Assembly (NCBI RefSeq): GCF_014652615.1
Contig: NZ_BMZD01000009.1
Coordinates: forward strand, 18,107-82,106
From: Novosphingobium arvoryzae
Lineage (GTDB): Bacteria > Pseudomonadota > Alphaproteobacteria > Sphingomonadales > Sphingomonadaceae
Length of the DNA stretch: 64,000 nucleotides
Reading direction: 5' to 3'
Shown here: positions 15,507-33,615 of the stretch, piece after piece
Layout: each line of letters opens with the position of its first letter
Numbering within the stretch: the first letter of the stretch is position 1
The notes under the pieces: generated by a model
What the model was told of the DNA's origin: nothing
Seen by the model: the letters and a program-made list of their open reading frames with translations, nothing else
Database searches by the model: none
Position numbers and translations under genes: made by a program

Positions 15507-16793
15507 ATGGATTTTTCGCTGCCTGAAGACCTCGTGGCCTATCTGGCCGAACTCGACGCGTTCATCGCCGCAGAGATCAAGCCACTGGAAGAGCAGGACG
15601 ACAACATCCGCTTCTTCGATCATCGCCGCGAATGGGCGCGGACCGATTTCGAGAATGGCGGCCTGCCCCGGCACGAGTGGGAAAAGCTGCTGGTCGAAGC
15701 CAGCAAGCGTGCCGATGCGGCGGGCCACTGGCGCTTTTCCGCACCCAAGAAGTATGGCGGCAAGGATGGCTCCAACCTGTGGATGGCGGTGATCCGCGAT
15801 CGCTTTGCCGCCAAGGGGCTGGGGCTGCACAACGATTTGCAGAACGAACACTCGATCGTCGGCAACTTTCCCTTCGTGGCGATGTTCGAACACTTCGGGA
15901 CGGACGAACAGCAGAAGGAATTCATCCTGGGCGGGTTCGCACGCGAACGCCGCACCGCCTTTGGCTTGACCGAGCCGAACCACGGCTCGGACGCCACCCA
16001 CATGGAAACCCGCGCCGTGCGTGAAACCCGCGATGGGGTGCCGGGGTGGCGGATTGACGGCGAGAAGATGTGGACCACCGGCATGCACGTGGCCACGCAC
16101 TGCGCCACGTTCGCGCGGACCAGCGGCAAGGATGGCGATGCCAAGGGGATCACCTGCTTCCTGGTGCCCAACCCGACCGAGGGGCTGGTGATCGAGGAGT
16201 ATCTCTGGACCTTCAACATGCCGACCGACCACCCGCGCGTCAGCTTCACCAATGTCTGGGTGCCCGACAGCGCGATCCTGGGGCCGGTCGACGGCGGGCT
16301 GGCCATCGCGCAGAGCTTCGTCCACCAGAACCGCATCCGCCAGGCGGCCAGTTCACTGGGCGCGGCGACGTTCTGCGTCGAGGAATCGGTCCGCTATGCG
16401 CGTGAACGCAAGCCGTTCGGCGCGGAGCTGGCGCGCAACCAGGGCATCCAGTTCCCGCTGGTGGAACTGGCTACCCAGTGCGAGATGCTGCGGACCCTGA
16501 TCTACAAGACGGCCTGGGAAATGGACCAGATGGAGCACAAGGAGATCGAGCATAAGCTCTCCGACAAGATCTCGATGTGCAACTACTACGCCAACCGGCT
16601 GGTCTGCGAGGCGGCGGACCGGGCGATGCAGGTGCATGGCGGGATCGGTTATTCGCGGCACAAGCCGTTCGAACACATCTATCGCCACCACCGCCGCTAC
16701 CGGATCACCGAAGGGGCGGAGGAAATCCAGATGCGCAAGGTGGGGGCATACCTGTTCGGCTACCTCGGCCCGCGCAAGGCGCTGTTCCAGTAG
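15507..16793 (+). CDS. Acyl-CoA dehydrogenase (ACAD10/11, LvaC-like)
   Basis: A 428-residue FAD enzyme with the three-part acyl-CoA dehydrogenase fold. FGLTEPNHGSDAT and DGEKMWTTG mark the flavin/substrate region, RERKPFG the C-terminal helical domain, and the GAEEIQMRKVGAYLF end is characteristic. The ATG at 15507 directly follows the kinase stop at 15505, with GGGAAGGGA as ribosome-binding site inside the kinase gene. In ACAD10/11 and Lva systems a dehydrogenase-fold partner removes the phosphate placed by the kinase; that role is inferred here, and simple beta-oxidation is the alternative. Confidence 0.88.
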   Translation: MDFSLPEDLVAYLAELDAFIAAEIKPLEEQDDNIRFFDHRREWARTDFENGGLPRHEWEKLLVEASKRADAAGHWRFSAPKKYGGKDGSNLWMAVIRDRFAAKGLGLHNDLQNEHSIVGNFPFVAMFEHFGTDEQQKEFILGGFARERRTAFGLTEPNHGSDATHMETRAVRETRDGVPGWRIDGEKMWTTGMHVATHCATFARTSGKDGDAKGITCFLVPNPTEGLVIEEYLWTFNMPTDHPRVSFTNVWVPDSAILGPVDGGLAIAQSFVHQNRIRQAASSLGAATFCVEESVRYARERKPFGAELARNQGIQFPLVELATQCEMLRTLIYKTAWEMDQMEHKEIEHKLSDKISMCNYYANRLVCEAADRAMQVHGGIGYSRHKPFEHIYRHHRRYRITEGAEEIQMRKVGAYLFGYLGPRKALFQ

Positions 16794-16809
16794 GCACGGG
16801 CCTGATCGC

Positions 16810-17092
16810 TTGACTTCGGGGCGCGCGCTGGTAGATGCGCGTCCCGACCGGCAAGGATTCGTCCGCGCCGTTCATCCGTCCGAGACAGTTGGTGTGCGGA
16901 ATGTGCCGCACTTAATTTCCAGCCTAGACGGGGAAAAGAGATTTCGCGCTTCGGCCCTGTGCCGCCGCGCAACCGGCGTGCTTCACGCCCCTCCTTCCCC
17001 ATCAACGGACTCGCCCGCAGGCGCTTTGGCGCGTGCGGACAACGCAGCCCGGCCTTGTGCTTCATGCACACGGCCATCGTGAAGGAGTAAGC
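16810..17092 (+). promoter_or_regulatory. rplJL promoter and long mRNA leader
   Basis: TTGACT (16810-16815) with a 16-base spacer and TAGATG (16832-16837) is a candidate promoter. The following ~250 untranslated bases contain several GC-rich hairpins (for example TGTGCGG...CCGCACTT near 16891-16914). In many bacteria L10-(L12)4 binds such a leader to repress its own translation; that this leader does so is inference. No protein gene was found in the 16794-17092 gap. Confidence 0.5.
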
Positions 17093-17605
17093 ATGGATCG
17101 TTCGCAGAAAGCCGATGCGGTCGCAGCTCTGAACGCAACCTTCAACGAGGTCGGCGTGGTGGTGATCACCCGCAACCTCGGCATGACCGTGGCCCAGACC
17201 ACGGCCCTGCGCGTGAAGATGCGTGAAGCCGGTGCGTCGTTCAAGGTTTCCAAGAACAGTCTTGCAAAGCTGGCCATCGCGGACACGGACTATGCCGGCA
17301 TCGGTGACATGCTCACCGGTCCGGTGGCGCTGGCGACTTCGGTCGACCCCGTCACCGCGGCAAAGATCGCTGTCGAATTCGCCAAGACCAACGACAAGTT
17401 GGAAATCGTTGGCGGTGCGATGGGTTCGCAGGTGCTCGATGCCGACGGGATCAAGGCGCTCGCCTCGATGCCTTCGCTCGACGAACTGCGCGCCAAGCTC
17501 ATCGGCCTTGTCCAGGCACCGGCGACCAAGATCGCTCAGGTTGTCACGGCACCGGCTGGCAAGCTGGCCCGCGTCTTTGGCGCCTACGCCAAGGAAGCCG
17601 CATAA
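17093..17605 (+). CDS. rplJ: 50S ribosomal protein L10
   Basis: A 170-residue ribosomal stalk base protein that binds 23S rRNA and L7/L12 dimers. The sequence starts MDRSQKADAVAALNATFNE and includes the KNSLAKLAI rRNA-binding segment. The ATG at 17093 follows AAGGAG (17082-17087); an in-frame ATG farther upstream falls in the leader and is unlikely. rplL follows 78 bases later. The usual upstream partners rplK-rplA are absent here. Confidence 0.97.
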   Translation: MDRSQKADAVAALNATFNEVGVVVITRNLGMTVAQTTALRVKMREAGASFKVSKNSLAKLAIADTDYAGIGDMLTGPVALATSVDPVTAAKIAVEFAKTNDKLEIVGGAMGSQVLDADGIKALASMPSLDELRAKLIGLVQAPATKIAQVVTAPAGKLARVFGAYAKEAA

Positions 17606-17683
17606 GACTGATCAAGCGTTTTGCCGGACAAGACCCTTCGATCCGAAGCGTCCGGCATCCATCAATTTGTGGAGTGAAACATC

Positions 17684-18055
17684 ATGGCTGATATCGCCAA
17701 GCTCGTTGAAGAACTTTCGAAGCTGACCGTCCTCGAAGCCGCTGACCTCGCCAAGGCTCTGGAAGAAGCCTGGGGCGTGTCGGCTGCTGCCGCTGTTGCC
17801 GTGGCTGCTGCCCCGGCCGCCGCTGCTGAAGCTGCTGAAGAAAAGACCGAATTCGACGCCATCCTGACCTCGGACGGCGGCAACAAGATCGCCGTCATCA
17901 AGGAAGTCCGCGCGATCACCTCGCTCGGCCTGACCGAAGCCAAGGCGCTGGTCGAAGCCGCTCCGAAGGCGATCAAGGAAGGCGTGTCGAAGGCTGAAGC
18001 CGAAGACATCAAGGCCAAGGTCGAAGCCGCTGGCGGCAAGGTCGAAATCAAGTAA
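17684..18055 (+). CDS. rplL: 50S ribosomal protein L7/L12
   Basis: A 123-residue stalk protein that recruits translation factors. It shows the N-terminal dimerisation segment ([19 protein letters not shown]), the alanine-rich hinge (about 36-52) and the globular C-terminal domain ([20 protein letters not shown], then [14 protein letters not shown]). It is the second gene of rplJ-rplL and is followed by a terminator rather than by rpoB. Confidence 0.98.
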   Translation: MADIAKLVEELSKLTVLEAADLAKALEEAWGVSAAAAVAVAAAPAAAAEAAEEKTEFDAILTSDGGNKIAVIKEVRAITSLGLTEAKALVEAAPKAIKEGVSKAEAEDIKAKVEAAGGKVEIK

Positions 18056-18087
18056 GCTTCTTCACCGAAGCCTACGGTATTTCAGGA

Positions 18088-18118
18088 AAGGGCGGTCCTT
18101 CGGGGCCGCTCTTTTCGT
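18088..18118 (+). terminator. Terminator after rplL
   Basis: AAGGGCGGTCC, a TTCG loop and GGGCCGCTC form a hairpin (one G-U pair) followed by TTTTCGTTT. It separates rplJL from the rpoBC operon. Confidence 0.75.
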
Positions 18119-18155
18119 TTGGGCGGGCGGTGCGGGGCGGGCCGGATCGCCGGAA

Positions 18156-18192
18156 ACAGACAGGGCCGGAAAGGTTGCCCCTTCCAGCCCTG
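18156..18192 (-). terminator. Hairpin after the cytochrome c gene
   Basis: On the minus strand CAGGGC-T-GGAAGG and CCTTTCC-GGCCCTG form an imperfect stem, followed by TCTGTTTCC. It lies 28 bases past the stop codon of the cytochrome c gene. Confidence 0.5.
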
Positions 18193-18219
18193 CCGCGCGA
18201 CCCGAAGACGGGAGAAGGG

Positions 18220-18663
18220 TTACTTCAGCGTCTTCATGTATTCGATCAGTTCCTTGCGCTTGGCCGGATCGGACAGGCCCGCGTAAGTCATCTTGGTGCC
18301 GGGCACCATCTTCATCGGTCCGGCCAGCCACTGGTCCAGCGTGGCGTCGTCCCAGGTCAGGCCCGATGCCTTGAGCTTGTCGGAAAAGGCATAGCCGGCC
18401 AGCTCGCCCGCCTTGGTGCCATAGACGCCGGCCAGGCTGGGGCCGATGCCGTGCTTGCCGGGTTCGACCGCGTGGCATGCGGCGCACTGCGCGAAAGAGG
18501 CGGGCTTGCCGCCCGCGTCGGCAACAGCCGGAGCTGCGGCGGAACCCGCATCGGCGGCGGCCGGTGCGCTGTCGGCAGCGGGTTGTTCTTCTGCCGGGGA
18601 GCCGCAGGCGGCCAGCCCGAGTGCCAGGACGGGAACCAGAATCATCTTCGCGGAAACGCGCAT
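18220..18663 (-). CDS. Lipid-anchored class I cytochrome c
   Basis: A 147-residue electron carrier. It has a lipoprotein signal with LAAC ending at Cys20, an Ala/Pro/Glu-rich linker (21-55) and a single cytochrome c domain with the haem site CAACH (60-64) and the probable axial Met125 in GTKMTYAG. It would be held in the inner membrane facing the periplasm and shuttle electrons to an oxidase. The ATG at 18663 follows AAGGAG; much longer in-frame upstream sequence lies over the divergent transporter and is not coding. Confidence 0.92.
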   Translation of the reverse strand: MRVSAKMILVPVLALGLAACGSPAEEQPAADSAPAAADAGSAAAPAVADAGGKPASFAQCAACHAVEPGKHGIGPSLAGVYGTKAGELAGYAFSDKLKASGLTWDDATLDQWLAGPMKMVPGTKMTYAGLSDPAKRKELIEYMKTLK

Positions 18664-18834
18664 CCAAACTCTCCTTGAACCTTTGACCGCGATCGTTAGC
18701 GCCGCGCCGCGCGGCGGGAAAGTGCGTTTGTTACGTCTGCCGTTGCATGAAGCGCACGGTATTGCCCCCAAATGCCCGGATGGCGGCGATAAGCCTTCCC
18801 CTGGCCGCTGCACCGGCCTATCCGCAGCGGCCTG

Positions 18835-20214
18835 ATGGCCGAACCTGCCGCACCTTCTCTCTGGCGCACCGAACTGGGCGCGACGCTGCGCCTCGCGGCG
18901 CCGCTGGCGGCAGCCAACCTGCTGCAGATGCTGGTCTATGCCATCGACGTGATCTTCGTGGCGCGGCTGGGGGAGACGGCGCTCGCGGCATCCTCGCTGG
19001 CAACCACGCTGTTCGGGCTGATGATGTGGTGCCTGATCGGGCTGACCGGGGCCTGCGCGCCGCTGATCGCCGCCGAACTGGGCCGCCGGGCCCATGCGGT
19101 GCGCGAAGTGCGCCGCTCGGTCCGCATGGCATTGTGGCTGGCGGCGGGCACCGGCCTGCTGGCGATGCTGGTGTCGGCCAATGGCGAGGCGCTGCTGCTG
19201 CTGAGCGGGCAGGACGCCGAAGTCGCGCGGCAGGCGGGCAGTTTTCTGGCGATCCTGCTGTGGGCAACGATCCCCAACATCATGGCCGGCGTGCTGCGCA
19301 ACTTCGTGTCCGCGCTGGGCCGCCCGGTCTTCGCCACCGCGATCACGGGGCTGGCGATCTTGGTCAACGCGCTGGGCAATTACGTGCTGGTGTTCGGCAA
19401 CTGGGGGGCTCCGGCGCTGGGGCTCGATGGCTCGGCCATTTCCAGCGTGATCACGGCCTTCGTGATGCTGGGAGCCTATGCCCTGGCGATCAGGACGGAC
19501 CGGCGGCTGCGGCGCTACCGCGTGTTCGGCCGCTGGTGGCGCCCCGAATGGCAGCGCCTGCGCGACCTGCTGCGGATCGGCCTGCCGATTTCGCTGATCA
19601 TCATGGCCGAGGGCGGGCTGTTTTCCAGCGCGGCGTTCCTGATGGGGCTGCTGGGGCAGGCGGAACTGGCCGGGCATACCGTGGCGCTGCAAGTCGCCGC
19701 GCTGGCGTTCCAGATCCCGTTCGGCGTGGGGCAGGCCGCAACGATCCGGGTGGGCTATCACTATGGTGCGGGCAATGTCGCGGCGATCGCGGCGGCGGGC
19801 AAGGCGGCGCTGGTGGTCGCGGTCAGCTACATGATCATTCCCGCCGCGCTGATGATCCTGGCCCCGCGCTTCGTCCTGTCGCTCTATGTCGATCCGGCTG
19901 ATCCGGCCAATGCGGCGATGGTCGGCCATGCGGTCGGCTTCCTGGCGATTGCCGCGGCGTTCCAGCTGTTCGACGGGCTGCAGGCGGTGCTGGCGGGCAC
20001 GCTGCGGGGCCTGCAGGATACGCGGATGCCGCTGATCCTGGCGCTGATCGGCTACTGGCTGATCGGGTTCACGACCTCGGTCGCGCTGGGGTTCTTCTCG
20101 CCGCTGGCGGGCAACGGGATCTGGCTGGGGCTGGCGGCGGGACTGGTCGTCGTCTCGCTGCTGCTGGGGCGGCGATGGCAGCGCCGTGCCGTGCTGGGAC
20201 TGGTCCCGGCCTGA
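18835..20214 (+). CDS. MATE-family multidrug/cation efflux transporter
   Basis: A 459-residue inner-membrane protein with about twelve hydrophobic helices in two similar halves (each begins with LRLAAPLAAANLLQM- or LLRIGLPISLIIMAEG-type helix). It exports drugs or metabolites in exchange for Na+ or H+. It most resembles the NorM subgroup. It is divergent from the cytochrome c gene and upstream of groES, but the chaperone operon has its own promoter. Confidence 0.92.
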   Translation: MAEPAAPSLWRTELGATLRLAAPLAAANLLQMLVYAIDVIFVARLGETALAASSLATTLFGLMMWCLIGLTGACAPLIAAELGRRAHAVREVRRSVRMALWLAAGTGLLAMLVSANGEALLLLSGQDAEVARQAGSFLAILLWATIPNIMAGVLRNFVSALGRPVFATAITGLAILVNALGNYVLVFGNWGAPALGLDGSAISSVITAFVMLGAYALAIRTDRRLRRYRVFGRWWRPEWQRLRDLLRIGLPISLIIMAEGGLFSSAAFLMGLLGQAELAGHTVALQVAALAFQIPFGVGQAATIRVGYHYGAGNVAAIAAAGKAALVVAVSYMIIPAALMILAPRFVLSLYVDPADPANAAMVGHAVGFLAIAAAFQLFDGLQAVLAGTLRGLQDTRMPLILALIGYWLIGFTTSVALGFFSPLAGNGIWLGLAAGLVVVSLLLGRRWQRRAVLGLVPA

Positions 20215-20248
20215 ACCAGCGGCGCGGAATTTTTTTCCGTCGAGTCCG

Positions 20249-20278
20249 CTTGACGCCCCATTGGGCTGCACCCATATG
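20249..20278 (+). promoter_or_regulatory. groESL promoter, sigma32-like
   Basis: CTTGACG (20249-20255) and CCCATATG (20271-20278) fit the heat-shock sigma32 pattern CTTG...CCCAT with a 15-base gap; the same TTGACG could also act with a housekeeping sigma factor. It lies just before the CIRCE element. Confidence 0.6.
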
Positions 20279-20286
20279 CGCGCTGC

Positions 20287-20311
20287 TGGCACTCTCCGGG
20301 TGAGAGTGCCA
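20287..20311. promoter_or_regulatory. CIRCE operator (HrcA site) of groESL
   Basis: TGGCACTC-N9-GAGTGCCA is a perfect inverted repeat that matches the CIRCE consensus (TTAGCACTC-N9-GAGTGCTAA) except for the outer bases. HrcA bound here represses groESL, and it also lies in the 5' untranslated RNA. Confidence 0.95.
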
Positions 20312-20349
20312 ACCCAAATCCTGTTTAGGTAATAGAGAGGGAACCACCC

Positions 20350-20637
20350 ATGTCATTCCGTCCGTTGCACGACCGCGTGCTCGTGCGCCGCGTTGAGGCT
20401 GAAGAAAAGACCGCTGGCGGGATCATCATCCCCGACAGCGCCAAGGAAAAGCCCGCCGAGGGTGAAGTGATCGCCGTGGGTTCGGGCGCTCGCGCCGAAA
20501 ACGGCACCATCACGCCGCTGGACGTCAAGGTTGGCGACCGCGTGCTGTTCGGCAAGTGGTCGGGCACCGAAGTGAAGATCGGCGGCGAAGACCTGCTGAT
20601 CATGAAGGAAAGCGACATCCTCGGCATCATTGGCTGA
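20350..20637 (+). CDS. groES: Co-chaperonin GroES
   Basis: A 95-residue lid protein of the GroEL chamber. It shows the start [20 protein letters not shown], the mobile loop containing [13 protein letters not shown] (about 23-36) and the C-terminal end DILGIIG. It is translated from an ATG after GAGAGGGAACC, and groEL follows 49 bases after its stop. Regulated by the upstream CIRCE and heat-shock promoter. Confidence 0.98.
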   Translation: MSFRPLHDRVLVRRVEAEEKTAGGIIIPDSAKEKPAEGEVIAVGSGARAENGTITPLDVKVGDRVLFGKWSGTEVKIGGEDLLIMKESDILGIIG

Positions 20638-20668
20638 GCGAGCGCTGACTTCAACAATCCCATTCTAG

Positions 20669-22330
<1,662 letters not shown>

Positions 22331-22368
22331 GCCATATTGCCGTCTATTCAGACACTTGCACGAAAATT

Positions 22369-22402
22369 GGGCCGGGGGAGCAATCCTCCGGCCCTTTTTC
22401 TT
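22369..22402 (+). terminator. Terminator after groEL
   Basis: GGGCCGGGGGAG pairs with CCTCCGGCCC around a short loop and is followed by TTTTTCTT. Confidence 0.85.
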
Positions 22403-22542
22403 GGCCTTTTTCCGCCACGATAAAGGTTAACCAAGGTTATTCCGTTGCCCGCACCGGCGGGGCGGTTCGTCGCGCGGCGGATTGAGCGGGGACTCGGCGG
22501 CGTTAGACAAATCGCAAACATATCAGGGTTAATGCATAGCTT

Positions 22543-23592
22543 GTGAAAACGGGTCTGATCTCCAAGCTGATAACCGGGCTGGCATTTGCCGGTGCGCTGG
22601 CCGTGCCCGCGGCCGCGCGGGCGAACGGCGATGCGCTTGAGCTGGATTTCGACCGGGTGCTGGGCAGCCAGCCGCGCGCGCCGCGCGACGTTCCCGCCCC
22701 CACGCAGCCCTTCGTCCCCGCCATGCCCGCGCCAAACGTCTATCCGGGCGGACTGGAAGCGCAGTTGGCCGGCCTTGCCAGCGCGGAGCGCGGGCGGATC
22801 GGCGTGGCCGCGCTTGACCTCGCGACCGGGCGGACCGTCTCGGTGCTGGGGGATCAACCGTTTCCCATGGCCAGCACCAGCAAGATCGCGGTGGTCGCCA
22901 CGTTCCTTGACGGCGTCGATCAGGGCCGCTGGAAGCTGACCGACCGCTTCCCGCTGATGATCCCGCAAGGATCGCGCAAGTTTTCCTCCACCGTCGCGCC
23001 GGTCCGGCCCGGTGCGATGATTTCGGCCCACGGGCTGATCGAACTGGCGATCACTCGCAGCGACAACCCCGCCACCGATGCCCTACTGGCCGTGGTCGGA
23101 GGTCCGCAGGCGGTCAATCGCTGGCTGCGCAAGGCCGGGATTTCGGGCATGCGGATGGACCGCGACATCGCCACGCTGGTGCGCGATGATGGCGAACACA
23201 ATCCCGCCACGACGATCGACCAGCGCGACAGCGCCACCCCGCTGGCCATGGTGGAACTGCTGGGCGGGCTATATCAGGGCCAGTGGCTCAGCCCGCAGAG
23301 CCGCAATGTGCTGCTGGGTGCGATGGGCCGCACCGTCACCGGCAAGCGGCGCCTGCGCGCGCAGCTGCCCGCCGGAGCAGACATCGCGCACAAGACCGGC
23401 ACGCTGTTCAACACGTCCAGCGATGTCGGGATCATCCAGACCCCGGATGGCCGCGCGATTGCCATTGCGGTCTATGCCACCGGGCAGGGCGGCAAGCCCC
23501 AGCGCGACGCCCGCATCGCCACTATCGCCCGCGTCGTCTATGACGGCTACCAGACCGAAGCCTCCAGCGTCCGTCGCACCGCTTCGCGCTGA
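22543..23592 (+). CDS. Exported class A beta-lactamase-like serine hydrolase
   Basis: A 349-residue protein with a signal peptide (about 1-27, ending AARA) and a penicillin-interacting serine domain. It has the active-site STSK (Ser111-Lys114), SDN (173-175) and KTG (284-286). In the omega-loop region (RMDRDIATLV, about 204-213) the Glu and Asn of class A enzymes (ExxLN) are not present, so beta-lactam deacylation would be impaired. It may be a DD-peptidase-like or other hydrolase. The start is GTG at 22543 after a weak ribosome site. It is convergent with the XRE regulator. Confidence 0.85.
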   Translation: MKTGLISKLITGLAFAGALAVPAAARANGDALELDFDRVLGSQPRAPRDVPAPTQPFVPAMPAPNVYPGGLEAQLAGLASAERGRIGVAALDLATGRTVSVLGDQPFPMASTSKIAVVATFLDGVDQGRWKLTDRFPLMIPQGSRKFSSTVAPVRPGAMISAHGLIELAITRSDNPATDALLAVVGGPQAVNRWLRKAGISGMRMDRDIATLVRDDGEHNPATTIDQRDSATPLAMVELLGGLYQGQWLSPQSRNVLLGAMGRTVTGKRRLRAQLPAGADIAHKTGTLFNTSSDVGIIQTPDGRAIAIAVYATGQGGKPQRDARIATIARVVYDGYQTEASSVRRTASR

Positions 23593-23612
23593 TTTTCCCG
23601 ATTTCCAAACGC

Positions 23613-23650
23613 AAAGGGCGGCGCCTTCGCTGTGAAGGCACCGCCCTGTT
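23613..23650. terminator. Bidirectional hairpin between convergent genes
   Basis: AGGGCGG-C-GCCTTC (23615-23628) and GAAGGC-A-CCGCCCT (23634-23647) form a 13-bp stem with one mismatch and a 5-base loop. It can end transcripts from the hydrolase gene and, followed by TTTGCGTTT on the minus strand, from the XRE gene. Confidence 0.7.
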
Positions 23651-23668
23651 GACGTGGCTGGTTCGCGC

Positions 23669-23875
23669 TTATTCGGCGTCGTAACCCAGCAGATCGCCCG
23701 GCTGGCAATCCAGTTCGCGGCAGATCGCCTCAAGGGTCGAAAAGCGCACGGCCTTGGCCTTGCCGGTCTTGAGGATTGAAAGGTTGGCGAGGGTGATGTC
23801 CACCTTTTCCGCCAGTTCGGTCAGCGTCATGCGGCGCTGGTAGAGCAGCTCGTCGAGCTTGACGGAAATCGGCAT
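23669..23875 (-). CDS. Small XRE-family helix-turn-helix regulator
   Basis: A 68-residue DNA-binding protein that is nearly only a helix-turn-helix of the Cro/CI (YozG-like) type: MTLTELAEKVDITLANLSIL with recognition helix about residues 26-40, then LEAICRELDCQPGDLLGYDAE. The ATG at 23875 shares a base with the stop of the DUF2975 gene (TGATG); a GTG one codon earlier is possible. Such regulators are commonly paired with DUF2975 membrane proteins. It may control its own operon. Confidence 0.9.
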   Translation of the reverse strand: MPISVKLDELLYQRRMTLTELAEKVDITLANLSILKTGKAKAVRFSTLEAICRELDCQPGDLLGYDAE

Positions 23876-24405
23876 CACACGGTCCCTTCCAGGTCAGAGC
23901 GCATCCGCGCGCCTTCGCGGAACACGCGGGCCAGGATGAACAGCACCAGGGCCAAAAGCACTCCGCCCAGCGAGAGGCCGAAATCGGACGTTGCATCCTT
24001 GACCGTTGCGGCGAGCCACTGGCCGATGCCGCCAACCGGGATGGACAGCGCCCCGATGGCCACCGTCAGCCAGCCCATGTGGGCGAGGCGGTCGGCGTTT
24101 TCGGGGGCAAAGGGATCGCCCATGCCAACGCTGTCGATCACGCGGCGCAGATCGCGCAGCCAGTGATAGGCGATGCTGGCCATGATCGCGACCAGGATCA
24201 GGATCGCCTGGATGGCGGCGGTGGTCTGCCAGTCGAGCGTCTTGCCGGTTTCGGCGGCGAGTTCCTTGAGAATCGCTTCCTGCCCGACAATCATGACGGG
24301 CAGCAGCACAACCATCAGTGTGCCGACAATGATGGCAAGGACCATGGCGATCACGATCAGGATGCGCGCGGCGGTCAGCAGGGGGTCGCGGGGAGAGGCG
24401 GTCAT
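23875..24405 (-). CDS. DUF2975-family membrane protein
   Basis: A 176-residue inner-membrane protein with four predicted hydrophobic helices (about 12-38, 60-80, 105-125 and 140-162). It matches the DUF2975 family, whose function is unknown. The ATG at 24405 follows AAGGAG. It lies between a 46-residue peptide gene and the XRE regulator, an arrangement seen for this family. Membrane control of the partner regulator is an inference. Confidence 0.85.
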   Translation of the reverse strand: MTASPRDPLLTAARILIVIAMVLAIIVGTLMVVLLPVMIVGQEAILKELAAETGKTLDWQTTAAIQAILILVAIMASIAYHWLRDLRRVIDSVGMGDPFAPENADRLAHMGWLTVAIGALSIPVGGIGQWLAATVKDATSDFGLSLGGVLLALVLFILARVFREGARMRSDLEGTV

Positions 24406-24433
24406 GGCTTCAGGCTCCTTCCGAGGGGGCGGT

Positions 24434-24574
24434 TCAGGCGAGCGGGGCGACCAGCACCGCCGCGGGGGCCGGGCGGGACAGGTTCAGGGCGGCGGGCGTC
24501 AGGGTCGGCACCCACAGCGCAAGAACTGCGGCGGCGGCCAGAACCAGGGCGATGGGGCTGCGGGAATGGGTCAT
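24434..24574 (-). CDS. 46-residue hydrophobic peptide
   Basis: A short gene that reads MTHSRSPIALVLAAAAVLAL at its start, with one hydrophobic helix (about 8-24), then a Pro/Ala-rich tail (ending AVLVAPLA). It follows GGAGAA with a short spacer, and a good promoter lies just upstream. It is the first gene before DUF2975 (28 bases between). I do not recognise it; a small membrane peptide in the same operon is the likely status. Confidence 0.6.
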   Translation of the reverse strand: MTHSRSPIALVLAAAAVLALWVPTLTPAALNLSRPAPAAVLVAPLA

Positions 24575-24595
24575 TAATCGTTCTCCGATGTCTTC

Positions 24596-24673
24596 AATAT
24601 CGATATTCAATAATCCGAGTCGGGCTTATCGTCAATCAATAATATTGAAAAACGATATCGTGCTGATCGTTTT
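24596..24673 (-). promoter_or_regulatory. Promoter with a palindrome array for the peptide/DUF2975/XRE operon
   Basis: On the minus strand TTGACG (24635-24630), a 17-base spacer and TATTGA (24612-24607) form a promoter. A 12-bp perfect palindrome AATATCGATATT (24596-24607) lies at the expected transcription start. A second, TCAATA-A-TATTGA (24636-24648), lies directly upstream of the -35. A third dyad, AAAACGAT-N9-ATCGTTTT (24649-24673), follows. The sites share TATTGA and are candidate operators for the XRE regulator. Confidence 0.6.
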
Positions 24674-24711
24674 GCAGAAAGTGCACGCTAGCCTGCCGGG
24701 TGGGGCGCGGT

Positions 24712-24740
24712 TTGACAGGGCCGGGGCGCTCGCCTATAGG
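24712..24740 (+). promoter_or_regulatory. rpoBC promoter
   Basis: TTGACA (24712-24717), a 17-base spacer and TATAGG (24735-24740) make a near-consensus sigma70 promoter. The remaining ~215 bases to the rpoB start are an untranslated leader; I saw no clear gene there, only GC-rich hairpin potential. This gives rpoBC transcription independent of rplJL. Confidence 0.8.
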
Positions 24741-24962
24741 CGCCCTTCGCTCGGCGCTTCGAGCAAGTGCGGTCCATGCGCAGGGGCCGTGCCGGGAAGG
24801 AAGCGATCCGGGTATCCAACTGACGCGAAGGCTGCTGGCAGCGGCTACCCTGTGGGGTGCCATTTGCCGTGCGGCCTTTTCGCGTTTGCTGGTGCCATCC
24901 CTGCGTGTGGCAACGATATTTTCCGCCGGTTTTCCGGCACATAGCGAAGAGGCAATACCCTC

Positions 24963-29135
<4,173 letters not shown>

Positions 29136-29208
29136 GCTGGCCGGGCGGCCCCACCGGGTCGCCCGCCGCTACCCCGCCCAGGATATTCACCCTTCAAGGG
29201 ACTGAACC

Positions 29209-33501
<4,293 letters not shown>

Positions 33502-33534
33502 GCTTCACCGCCGCCGACAGGCGCACAAACAAAG

Positions 33535-33566
33535 GCCCCGCCGGAGTGATCCGGCGGGGCTTTTTG
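33535..33566 (+). terminator. Terminator of rpoBC
   Basis: GCCCCGCCGG (33535-33544) and CCGGCGGGGC (33551-33560) form a perfect 10-bp stem, followed by TTTTTG. Confidence 0.92.
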
Positions 33567-33615
33567 CTGGTCAATGCCGCCGACGGCGAGTGGCCGGGCC
33601 GATGCGCCGGGGGCG

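Noticed and set aside
18683..18696. FNR-like box upstream of the cytochrome c gene (TTGAC-CGCG-ATCGT)
   Set aside because: Two mismatches in the right half-site and only about 20 bases before the start codon, which does not fit an activating site.
18220..20292. A 690-codon version of the cytochrome c protein
   Set aside because: The upstream part is the antisense of the MATE transporter; an ATG with AAGGAG at 18663 and a lipoprotein signal mark the true start.
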